A DNA stretch of 8,470 nt, taken from assembly GCA_016839985.1 (NCBI GenBank), contig JAEOTG010000122.1, positions 1 to 8,470 of the forward strand, read 5' to 3'. The DNA is from Candidatus Heimdallarchaeota archaeon (GTDB lineage: Archaea > Asgardarchaeota > Heimdallarchaeia > Heimdallarchaeales > Heimdallarchaeaceae). The notes beneath the pieces were generated by a model, which saw only the letters and a list, made by a program, of their open reading frames with translations, made no database searches and had not been told where the DNA came from. This document shows positions 1 through 5,959 of this stretch, piece by piece; position 1 is the first letter of the stretch; each line of letters opens with the position of its first letter. Both the position numbers and the translations under genes were made by a program.

Positions 1-913
1 ATCCAGCTGCTAGGAAGATTAAATCATCTACTTGTGATTTTCCTATTTTTGTGTCATTGTCAAGATTATACTCATGATAAAAGTGATACATGGTTGAATT
101 AAAGAATTGTAAAGATATTCTATTCAAAATTTCTTGAACTAAATATTCTATGGAATATGTTTCATACTCAATAGTCACATATTGAGGAGAACTAAGCATT
201 CTTTGATAGGTTATAATTGCAGATACTCCAAGGACTTGATCAAGTAAGTAAGATGTATTATCAGTTGGAAGAATAAAATAAGATGTAGAAGGAGAATAAT
301 ATTCATAAAAAAGACGTTCAATAAGATGATATATTTCTGCATAAGAGAAAGAATAACTTGATTCTTTTGTTGCATAATATGATTGTATATAAGCATAAAC
401 ACCAATAAACTGCTCTGCAATTGGTAGAGGTTGTGTTATATTGTCATAAACTCTAAAAGTATCATTATATATTATCGTTTCAATTTGAGAGATTCTTTTT
501 AGAATTTCAGTACTTCTTGGAATTAAATTTGCTTGAACTAGCATTGAATTAGCTAATGAGGAAAGAATAATTAGCTCTGAAGAAGTTTTTGTATCTGTTA
601 TCAATTGTATAGGAAAACCATTTTCATCCGTAAAATTAGAATCTATAAGTCCCATAATATTGTTCACTGATTCCTGTAAAGATCCTGGTGGAATTTCAGG
701 AGGTTTTGGAATCATTAAAGGAATAAAGAGAGAGAGCACAACTAAAGAAGAAACAAGCAAAAATGTTATTTTATGTTCTACTACAAAAAATTTTAATTTT
801 CTTCTTGCTTTTTTACCTTCCTTTAGTCTTTGAATATTAGCTTTTGAATCCAATAAATAATCCTTTACTTTCTCAATTTCTTCTGAAGTAGATATGGATT
901 TTTTATTTTTCAT
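1..913 (-). CDS. Single-pass membrane protein, possible extracytoplasmic alpha/alpha-toroid domain (partial, runs off left edge)
   Basis: I translated this frame by hand: it is open from an ATG at 913 to the window edge, 304 codons with no stop, so the C-terminus is missing. Residues 1-48 are a charged, probably helical cytoplasmic segment rich in Lys and Arg. Residues about 49-69 form one membrane helix, followed by a proline-rich linker (69-77). The rest should face outside and has six N-x-S/T sequons. It is helical, with recurring pairs of long helices broken by short turns. The stretch around 226-304, with a YLVQEILNRI helix, an aromatic-rich turn (FYHEY) and then DDLIFLAAG, resembles the helical hairpins of six-hairpin glycosidase or DUF255-type alpha/alpha barrels; this is pattern resemblance only. 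It is last in a leftward operon, 8 bases after the MinD/ParA-like gene, with only a weak AGGTTT-type ribosome-binding site. Real gene: confident. Fold: weak. Confidence 0.85.
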   Translation of the reverse strand, partial: MKNKKSISTSEEIEKVKDYLLDSKANIQRLKEGKKARRKLKFFVVEHKITFLLVSSLVVLSLFIPLMIPKPPEIPPGSLQESVNNIMGLIDSNFTDENGFPIQLITDTKTSSELIILSSLANSMLVQANLIPRSTEILKRISQIETIIYNDTFRVYDNITQPLPIAEQFIGVYAYIQSYYATKESSYSFSYAEIYHLIERLFYEYYSPSTSYFILPTDNTSYLLDQVLGVSAIITYQRMLSSPQYVTIEYETYSIEYLVQEILNRISLQFFNSTMYHFYHEYNLDNDTKIGKSQVDDLIFLAAG

Positions 914-921
914 TCTTAAAC

Positions 922-1683
922 CTATTTTATTGATTTGATTATCAAATTTATAACATCGAGGAATTCTTTATGAGGTTGGTCATCAAAAGCATGTATTCTT
1001 TCGCTTAAAATCTTGAAATACGGAATTTCAATGAATTGATCAAAATCTGAGTTTCCTATTTTTTTAAGTTTTTTAAGATTGTTTTCAAATATTTCTTTAT
1101 CAGCCTCTATTCCTTCTTCTTCAATTTTATTTATTAGCAGAATCATTTTTGAATCTTCTTTAACTACAGAGTAGATATTTTCACAGAGCTCTAATAATCC
1201 TAAGACATTTGATGTACTGGGTGTTGCTACCACGAAGATTATATCAGAAATCATCATTGCATCAATTGATCTATAGAAGAAACCTGGAATTGTGTCAATT
1301 AGGAGATAATCATAATTTCTACTCACATATTGTTTAAGTTGATACAATTTTGATAGGAATTTTGAATCATCACGTGATAATCTGTCACGTTGCTTAGAGT
1401 GCTGTTTTAAGAAATCCATTGAAGAAAATATTAGATCTAGATTCTGTTTTTCTTCTGTTTTACTTGGGAAAATTACTCTCGTTAGAAGCTCAACTTCTAA
1501 AAGATAATTAGAAAAATAGAGAGATTTTTCAAATTTAAAGTATGATTGAAACGAAGGAGCACGTAAATCGTAATCTATTGCTATTGATTTATATCCTTCA
1601 CTAGCTACCACTCCTGCAATATTTAGTAGGAAGGTTGTTTTCCCTGTTCCTCCCTTATAACTATGAACACTTATTGTTTTCAT
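922..1683 (-). CDS. MinD/ParA-family P-loop ATPase
   Basis: A 253-aa ATPase of the SIMIBI MinD/ParA/Mrp group. It has a deviant Walker A motif KGGTGKTT at residues 10-17 (signature Lys10, catalytic Lys15), a switch/Walker A' motif AIDYDL at 35-40, Walker B LLID at 127-130 followed by TIPG, and a base-contacting INK at 184-186. Such ATPases dimerise over ATP and position partners on membranes (MinD) or on nucleoid DNA (ParA). The end, FLDVINLIIKSIK (241-253), could be an amphipathic membrane-targeting helix as in MinD, but that is a guess. The ATG at 1683 has a strong Shine-Dalgarno inside the end of the preceding wHTH gene, 3 bases upstream, so the two are translated together. Pairing a small wHTH protein with a ParA-like ATPase resembles archaeal segregation cassettes; the membrane-protein gene downstream fits a MinD-like positioning role instead. 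Confidence 0.9.
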   Translation of the reverse strand: MKTISVHSYKGGTGKTTFLLNIAGVVASEGYKSIAIDYDLRAPSFQSYFKFEKSLYFSNYLLEVELLTRVIFPSKTEEKQNLDLIFSSMDFLKQHSKQRDRLSRDDSKFLSKLYQLKQYVSRNYDYLLIDTIPGFFYRSIDAMMISDIIFVVATPSTSNVLGLLELCENIYSVVKEDSKMILLINKIEEEGIEADKEIFENNLKKLKKIGNSDFDQFIEIPYFKILSERIHAFDDQPHKEFLDVINLIIKSIK

Positions 1684-1686
1684 TAA

Positions 1687-2019
1687 TCATTCCTCCTCTA
1701 TGAAGTATTTAACTTCTGAACCACCTTTCTTAGTTTTTTCTCTTTTGCTTTGTAACATACCAAGTTCCTTCAATCTTACTAAATATCTGGATTCCAAGTG
1801 ATGAGTTCTTCCTGTAATCTTTGCTACTTCAGTGCAAGAAGCATCACCAATTTGTTGAACAGCAAAATATGTTTGAAGATGAGATTTAGGAATCTTCTCT
1901 AATAAATCTAGAGTTGATGAAGGTATAACTTCTGTAAATAGTTTATTTTCAATTTTTTCTAATCTTTGATTCATTTCTTCTAATAAATCAATTATTTTTC
2001 TGAATTGTTTTTCAGACAT
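1687..2019 (-). CDS. Small coiled-coil plus winged-helix DNA-binding protein
   Basis: A 110-aa protein in two parts. Residues 1-28 form a heptad-like amphipathic helix (IIDLLEEMNQRLEKIENKL), probably a dimerising coiled coil. Residues about 42-108 look like a winged helix of the MarR/ArsR/TrmB kind: helix SHLQTYFAVQQIG, helix CTEVAKITG, recognition helix ESRYLVRLKELGML, then a basic wing (KREKTKKGG) and strand VKYFIEE. It is probably a sequence-specific repressor, or a DNA-binding adaptor for the adjacent ATPase. It is first in the leftward operon and lies beside two copies of a dyad element in the divergent promoter region, so it is the natural candidate to bind them and regulate both operons; this is inferred. 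The ATG at 2019 lacks a ribosome-binding site, consistent with a leaderless or short-leader mRNA. No ligand-binding domain is visible. I cannot assign a named family. Confidence 0.85.
   Translation of the reverse strand: MSEKQFRKIIDLLEEMNQRLEKIENKLFTEVIPSSTLDLLEKIPKSHLQTYFAVQQIGDASCTEVAKITGRTHHLESRYLVRLKELGMLQSKREKTKKGGSEVKYFIEEE
1691..1698 (-). promoter_or_regulatory. Shine-Dalgarno for the MinD/ParA-like gene
   Basis: The minus strand reads GAGGAGGA here, 7-8 bases before the ATG at 1683. It overlaps the last Glu codons of the wHTH gene, so termination on that gene feeds initiation on the ATPase gene. This is the strongest ribosome-binding site in the leftward operon and fixes the ATPase start. 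Confidence 0.8.
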
Positions 2020-2042
2020 ACAATAAACATTATAGCAAAAGG

Positions 2043-2076
2043 CATTATTAAAGATATCGGTATATTGATATATTTA
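2043..2076 (-). promoter_or_regulatory. Probable promoter of the wHTH-ATPase-membrane protein operon
   Basis: Two TATA-like elements lie on the minus strand. TTTAATAA (about 2045-2052) is centred roughly 29 bases before the ATG at 2019 and would give a leaderless mRNA, which fits the missing ribosome-binding site. TAAATATAT (2068-2076) would give a leader of about 25 bases. Element O1 touches the first and overlaps the second, so a bound protein would block either. Which one is used cannot be told from the sequence. Confidence 0.4.
2052..2073. promoter_or_regulatory. Dyad operator-like element O1 (degenerate copy)
   Basis: This 22-bp element matches O2 at 20 of 21 positions over a 21-base core that starts one base earlier (2051-2071), in the same orientation. 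Its left half is GATATCGGTAT; its right half is less perfect, giving about 16 of 22 symmetric positions. It lies over or next to the candidate TATA boxes of the leftward operon. Likely a binding site for the wHTH protein or another dimeric regulator; the protein is inferred. Confidence 0.65.
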
Positions 2077-2094
2077 GGCAAGAACGACCGAATA

Positions 2095-2110
2095 GGGAAA
2101 ATTTATATAG
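2095..2110 (+). promoter_or_regulatory. BRE/TATA promoter of the VWA-RING operon
   Basis: GGAAAA followed directly by TTTATATA (2102-2109) is a near-consensus archaeal BRE plus TATA box. Transcription would begin about 24-27 bases beyond the TATA centre, near 2131-2134, only a few bases before the ATG at 2138. The mRNA should therefore be leaderless or nearly so. Element O2 fills the space between TATA box and ATG. Confidence 0.75.
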
Positions 2111-2115
2111 TTGCA

Positions 2116-2137
2116 AGATATCGATATATTGATATCT
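2116..2137. promoter_or_regulatory. Dyad operator-like element O2 (near-perfect palindrome)
   Basis: A 22-bp inverted repeat in which 20 of 22 positions are symmetric, with arms AGATATCGATA and TATTGATATCT. It starts 6 bases after the TATA box and ends directly before the ATG at 2138, so it covers the predicted transcription start. A protein bound here should block RNA polymerase. O1 repeats it 64 bp away centre to centre, close to six helical turns, so dimers on both sites could sit on the same DNA face. Confidence 0.75.
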
Positions 2138-4237
2138 ATGACAAGATACAAAAATAAGAAAAGAAAAGAACTAATAATTTTGATGTTTGTTCTTGGTTGT
2201 TTAATTCAATCAAGTACGTTCATCACAGGAAAACAAACTGATGTTTTCTCATCGTTTTTAGATATTAAAACAGATGTAACAATTCAAAACAATGTTACAA
2301 TAGAATTTGTTACTGATATACCTTCACATAGATCCGATGGTATCCCTAGCGTTCTTCCAGATAGTACTGTATCATTTCAGTTTAATATAACTAATATGTC
2401 TGATTTTGATTTACGGGAGCTTGAAATTTTTCCAAAAACAAATAGTTTTGGAGAAATATTGAATAATGTTACTTCAACTCAAAGTTTTCTTGAACAGGGT
2501 GAATCTTGGATTTCTGAAGAATATAATGTTGGTCTTACCTCTGATGGTACAGGATTTTCTTCTGCTCTAGATTTAGCTATAGTCTTAGATCAATCAGGTT
2601 CTATGGGTGATGAGATTTCAGTTTTAACATCAAATTTAGTTGATGTTATTGATGAAATAGATGAAAATGTTCCAGACTTAGAAGTTGGATTAATATTATT
2701 CGGAGGGCAATCTTGTAATCCTTATAGCGACAGCAACTTAATTTACGATTTAACACCAAATGTTGAGGATATAGTCAGTGTTCTAGCAAAAACAAAAGCA
2801 GATGGAGGTGTAGAACCATGGGGAGATGCTTTGTATGTTGCAGAAAACTGGTTAGACTGGCGAGAAAATTCTGTAAAGCTGATTATATTAATAACTGATG
2901 AGCCGAACAATGGTGGTCAGGTTATAGGTGATGGTACTGGAACATATGATGGACCTTTGTTATATAATTTATTTGAAGATCTTTATGAAAATGGATTCAT
3001 TTTATGTACAATTGCAGCAAGTGGTTCATCTAGTTTAACCATAGATCAATTAGAAGCTGGAGCTGAAGCTACAAATGGTACTTATATTGAATTAGGTGGA
3101 GATGGCCCTCAAACTGAAGATATTCCAATGATTATTGGAGAGCTTATATTAAAATATGCAGTAGAGTTAGATCTAAAGATTACTGGAGTTTTGAGTTATC
3201 TTACCTATTTTGACACTAGAGAACAGATTGAAGAAACATTTACAATTCTTATAGATGACATACCTCCTGAAATAGAGAGTTGGATTTATTTTAGTGAAGA
3301 TCTCATTACAGATGATAAGTTCATCAATATCATGAGTCAAGTAAAGGATGTTACTGGTGCTTCTTTCGTTGAAATTTTCTATAAGTTTGATAGCAATGGA
3401 TTCTGGATTGCAGCAAATGCAAGCCATGTCTTCAATGACACATATCTTCTTACACTACAGATTTTTGAAGAGCAAAAGATGCTATATTATCAATTTTATA
3501 CAGAAGATTGGTTAGGAAATTCAAATTTTACTGATATATTCGAGGTAGATTTAACTGCAATTGACAGCTATTCCACAATTGACAGCTGTAAAAGGAAAGA
3601 AGTATTACTAATACCAAACCAATCGATATATTACAAACTAAAAGGAATTGAAAATCTTGATTCGATTGGTCTTGTGTTTTCAAATAATTTTGATGAATTT
3701 GATATTATTATTGCTGATGTAAATGATGCCGAAATAAAAGTTAACAAAGTTGATATTTTCTTCCAAAATATTTCAATTCCAGCTAATCATGAAATGAAAG
3801 TTTCTTTAATAGCTAAAGAAATTATCACAGTTAACATAGTTAATGTTGTACCTGAAAAAATCAAATTTGGAGACCAATCAGAGAGACACATAGGAGAAAC
3901 AGATGCGTTTTTGTTTGAAATAGATAATAGGATAGAAGATAATGATACTAGAAGTTTTATGGCAGATTCCCAAGTAGTTCAAACTGTTATTTATCTCTAT
4001 AATGCAAATAATTGGGAACTAATCACAAAACAAACTGCAGAAGTTTTTCTACCTGAAGAAAGATGTTTTGCTTTGGTTATAGCTGTTTATCACGTCGGAG
4101 ATATAAAATTAAGCTTCAATTATGATTACATAAACAACCCTTACGAACACTATTATGCAGCAGAATCTTCCTGGTCATTGTTTTTCTTTATAATTGGAAT
4201 CTTAGCACTGGTTTATTACACTAGAAAGAAAAGGTGA
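2138..4237 (+). CDS. Surface-anchored VWA-domain protein with Ig-like domain
   Basis: A 699-aa membrane-anchored surface protein. A basic N-terminus precedes a hydrophobic signal or anchor helix (about 11-28). A beta-rich region (35-140) leads to a von Willebrand factor A domain (about 145-342). Its MIDAS metal site is intact: DQSGS (Asp151, Ser153, Ser155), a DGGVEPWGDAL loop, and ITDEP with Asp254. Next comes an Ig-like domain (about 374-470) with the usual starting DIPPEI and closing DWLGN, then a beta-rich region, a C-terminal membrane helix (about 679-695) and a basic tail. Eleven N-x-S/T sequons indicate glycosylated outside domains. VWA domains bind protein ligands through a divalent metal, so an adhesion or receptor role is likely. 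I chose the ATG at 2138; a TTG at 2111 would add nine residues but would read through element O2 and start at or upstream of the expected transcription start. It is coupled to the RING-protein gene downstream. Confidence 0.92.
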   Translation: MTRYKNKKRKELIILMFVLGCLIQSSTFITGKQTDVFSSFLDIKTDVTIQNNVTIEFVTDIPSHRSDGIPSVLPDSTVSFQFNITNMSDFDLRELEIFPKTNSFGEILNNVTSTQSFLEQGESWISEEYNVGLTSDGTGFSSALDLAIVLDQSGSMGDEISVLTSNLVDVIDEIDENVPDLEVGLILFGGQSCNPYSDSNLIYDLTPNVEDIVSVLAKTKADGGVEPWGDALYVAENWLDWRENSVKLIILITDEPNNGGQVIGDGTGTYDGPLLYNLFEDLYENGFILCTIAASGSSSLTIDQLEAGAEATNGTYIELGGDGPQTEDIPMIIGELILKYAVELDLKITGVLSYLTYFDTREQIEETFTILIDDIPPEIESWIYFSEDLITDDKFINIMSQVKDVTGASFVEIFYKFDSNGFWIAANASHVFNDTYLLTLQIFEEQKMLYYQFYTEDWLGNSNFTDIFEVDLTAIDSYSTIDSCKRKEVLLIPNQSIYYKLKGIENLDSIGLVFSNNFDEFDIIIADVNDAEIKVNKVDIFFQNISIPANHEMKVSLIAKEIITVNIVNVVPEKIKFGDQSERHIGETDAFLFEIDNRIEDNDTRSFMADSQVVQTVIYLYNANNWELITKQTAEVFLPEERCFALVIAVYHVGDIKLSFNYDYINNPYEHYYAAESSWSLFFFIIGILALVYYTRKKR
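3558..3593 (+). repeat. Short in-frame tandem duplication, 18-bp unit
   Basis: CAATTGACAGCT occurs at 3558-3569 and again at 3576-3587, exactly 18 bases (six codons) apart inside the VWA gene. The reading frame is kept, giving AIDSYSTIDSC. The last third of each unit has diverged. It lies in the linker after the Ig-like domain. Confidence 0.6.
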
Positions 4238-4238
4238 G
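4232..4238 (+). promoter_or_regulatory. Shine-Dalgarno for the RING-protein gene, overlapping the VWA stop codon
   Basis: AGGTGAG contains the archaeal GGTGA ribosome-binding core and includes the TGA stop of the VWA gene (4235-4237). The RING-protein ATG follows 6 bases later at 4245. This arrangement indicates translational coupling of the two genes. Confidence 0.8.
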
Positions 4239-4244
4239 AAAAAT

Positions 4245-5570
4245 ATGAAAAAAAAGATCAAAACCATTTTTCTTTTTTCTTTATTATTAATTCTATTTGT
4301 ATATTCAACTGAAGCTTTTGTTTCTACTGAAACAAATGTAGAACATATTATTAAGCAAGAGGATCAAACTAGCAGTTATAGAATAAACCTTAATTTCAAT
4401 CTAACTAGATACTATATTTTTGTGAATGGAGAGATCGTGGATTTTAGTATTCAATGTTTAGAGTGGGGTTTAGATTTAGGTAACAATACTAAAGGCCTCA
4501 TCATTGAATTGATTGATGATAGCAATTCCAATATAATCATTTCATGGCTTGTTCAACTAGGTGATAATAATGAACATCACTTTACAACAGATGAGACATT
4601 TATTGGCATTTTACAGATAGTCTTTTACTCCATGAATGTTGAATCAACAGTTTTTGATTTTACTATTACTGATAAATTCCCTTTATGGACATATGATGCA
4701 CAATTTTCTTTCATACAAGAAGGAGCTTTTATAATAGAGCGTTATGAAGAATACATTGACTATCTAGACAAAATAGTCCTACTTTTGTTTGTTAACCAAA
4801 AAGAGATGAACAGTTTTACAGTTGAAATTTATGATGAGTTAAATGAGATTATAGGAACTTATTCACAGAATTATACTTTGGGAGAAACTATACTTGTTGA
4901 AATAGAAAAAGATGGAGGTTTTTTTACAGATAGTTGGTTTAAAATTAAATTTAATTTTCATAATTTAGATAATCAATCCTATATACTTTGTAAACTATAT
5001 TATGATTGTTTTCAGGATGAAAACATTTGTAGAATATTTCTGAATACTGGAGCAATGAATCTAAATCAAGTACCAGTTGATTCAACTCATGATAGTATTG
5101 ATTTCCTTTGGAGTGTTGAGGATGATGGTCTTCCAACACCTTATTATCCCCCAGATATTGATTTTTTGATTTTCATCATTAAAATAGTCTTTTTTGTAGT
5201 TTATGGAATTGCATATGGTGGAGCTTCTATTTGGATAATAAAACGTATCATTATGAAGAAAAGGAGAAGAAGCAGATTAATTGAATCTCAACCTTCACAA
5301 AAGTACTTACTTCAAAAAAACCAACCAGCAACATATTCACCTAGTAAATCATATGGAATAAATTTTGCAGAGAATATTGTAAATTATAAGATCGAAACAG
5401 ATGAAGCAAGTAAGGTGAGCTGTTCGATATGCCTTCAAATTATTAATAATTTTTCAGATTTAATTCGATGTCCTTCTTGTGATATGGCTTTTCACAAAAA
5501 ACACCTTTATCTATGGATTTCATCAAAAGGAAATTGCCCTTCTTGTAAAGCTCAACTGAGAATAAAATAA
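4245..5570 (+). CDS. Type I transmembrane protein with cytoplasmic RING finger (possible E3 ubiquitin ligase)
   Basis: A 441-aa receptor-like protein. Residues 1-24 are a signal peptide (KKKIK, a hydrophobic core, ending near TEA). Residues 25-305 are an extracellular beta-rich region with four sequons and four cysteines (71, 249, 255, 262). A membrane helix spans about 306-331, followed by a strongly basic KKRRRSR stop-transfer and a flexible cytoplasmic linker. The tail ends in a RING finger: Cys393, Cys396, Cys409, Cys412, His417, His420, Cys431 and Cys434, spaced CxxC-x12-CxxC-x4-HxxH-x10-CxxC. The E2-contact positions of known RINGs are conserved in kind: Ile395, Trp424, Pro432, and Lys435 at the linchpin site. 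The CxxC-x4-HxxH-LYLW layout is closest to Listerin/RKR1-type C4HC3 RINGs, with His in place of one Cys. RINGs of this kind recruit ubiquitin-charged E2; no E2 or ubiquitin gene is in the window. A PHD-like or purely structural zinc finger is the alternative. It is cotranscribed with the VWA gene. Confidence 0.9.
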   Translation: MKKKIKTIFLFSLLLILFVYSTEAFVSTETNVEHIIKQEDQTSSYRINLNFNLTRYYIFVNGEIVDFSIQCLEWGLDLGNNTKGLIIELIDDSNSNIIISWLVQLGDNNEHHFTTDETFIGILQIVFYSMNVESTVFDFTITDKFPLWTYDAQFSFIQEGAFIIERYEEYIDYLDKIVLLLFVNQKEMNSFTVEIYDELNEIIGTYSQNYTLGETILVEIEKDGGFFTDSWFKIKFNFHNLDNQSYILCKLYYDCFQDENICRIFLNTGAMNLNQVPVDSTHDSIDFLWSVEDDGLPTPYYPPDIDFLIFIIKIVFFVVYGIAYGGASIWIIKRIIMKKRRRSRLIESQPSQKYLLQKNQPATYSPSKSYGINFAENIVNYKIETDEASKVSCSICLQIINNFSDLIRCPSCDMAFHKKHLYLWISSKGNCPSCKAQLRIK

Positions 5571-5571
5571 T

Positions 5572-5592
5572 CTATTTTCTTTTTTATTTAAA
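5572..5592 (+). terminator. T-rich transcription terminator after the VWA-RING operon
   Basis: The RING-protein stop codon is followed at once by a T-dominated tract (CTATTTTCTTTTTTATTT). Archaeal RNA polymerase terminates at such U-rich runs without needing a hairpin. The rest of the 123-base gap to 5694 holds only the putative promoter of the next gene. Confidence 0.5.
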
Positions 5593-5652
5593 TTCTACAT
5601 AAGATTTTAATGAAATTTCTCTGAAAAAATCATCATATGACTCTATGTTAGT

Positions 5653-5662
5653 TTTTTTAAAT
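5653..5662 (+). promoter_or_regulatory. Possible TATA box of the RAM-domain gene
   Basis: TTTTTTAAAT is centred about 36 bases before the ATG at 5694, which would place transcription start near 5683 and leave a leader of about 10-20 bases. A GTGTGA motif at 5687-5692 could act as ribosome-binding site, with better spacing for the second ATG at 5703. In DNA this AT-rich the TATA call is weak. Confidence 0.3.
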
Positions 5663-5693
5663 GCATTGTAATACTTAAGACTAAAAGTGTGAA

Positions 5694-5936
5694 ATGATTA
5701 AAATGACACAAGCAGCTTACATCTTACTAAACGTTCAACCTGGAATGTTAGAACAAGTACAAGAAGGACTCAAGGATATTAAAGAAGTTACTGAAGTTTA
5801 TGCAGTGTATGGTATTTATGATTTGATTGTCAAAATCGAATTTACTTCGATGGATGAGCTAAAGAATCAAGTTCTTTCGAATAAAGTTATTGTTGAAGGA
5901 GTAAAAAACTCAATGACTATGATTTGTGTCAACTAG
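5694..5936 (+). CDS. Stand-alone Lrp/AsnC ligand-binding (RAM) domain protein
   Basis: An 80-aa protein consisting only of the ligand-binding half of an Lrp/AsnC regulator, with no helix-turn-helix. The order is strand AAYILLNVQ, helix PGMLEQVQEGLKDI, strand EVTEVYAVYG, strand YDLIVKIEF, helix SMDELKNQVLSNKV, strand SMTMICVN: the beta-alpha-beta-beta-alpha-beta fold. The family's hallmark, a short turn before YDLIVKIE, is clear (VYGIYDLIV). Such domains assemble into rings, bind amino acids and can modulate full-length Lrp proteins. A second in-frame ATG at 5703 gives 77 residues; the GTGA at 5689-5692 is 10 bases from it but only one from the first ATG, so the shorter form may be the real product. 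The gene is alone on its strand and convergent with the Orc1/Cdc6-like gene, 10 bases apart. Confidence 0.9.
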   Translation: MIKMTQAAYILLNVQPGMLEQVQEGLKDIKEVTEVYAVYGIYDLIVKIEFTSMDELKNQVLSNKVIVEGVKNSMTMICVN

Positions 5937-5959
5937 TTTTCTGTTTTTATTTTGGTTTT
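5937..5959 (+). terminator. T-rich tract ending the RAM-domain transcript
   Basis: Right after the TAG stop the plus strand reads TTTTCTGTTTTTATTTTGG, a run able to terminate archaeal transcription. Most of it lies inside the last codons of the convergent Orc1/Cdc6-like gene. Confidence 0.4.

Noticed and set aside
211..420. 69-codon open frame on the minus strand starting MQSSLLVFML
   Set aside because: It lies in another frame of the longer membrane-protein gene that is open from 913 to the window edge; its residues are low-complexity and hydrophobic by composition.
3173..3427. 84-codon minus-strand frame inside the VWA gene
   Set aside because: Antisense to a well-supported gene, with no recognisable domain or ribosome-binding site.
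3623..3632. TCGATATATT, a 10-base match to the core of operator O2
   Set aside because: The flanks lack the second half-site and it lies in coding sequence; a chance match is expected in DNA of this composition.
4951..5139. 62-codon minus-strand frame inside the RING-protein gene
   Set aside because: Antisense shadow in AT-rich coding DNA; no family resemblance.
5571..5693. Small RNA or hidden gene in the gap after the RING-protein gene
   Set aside because: Only a T-rich terminator and a weak TATA-like box are visible; the short GAAATTTC palindrome is too small to support an RNA structure.
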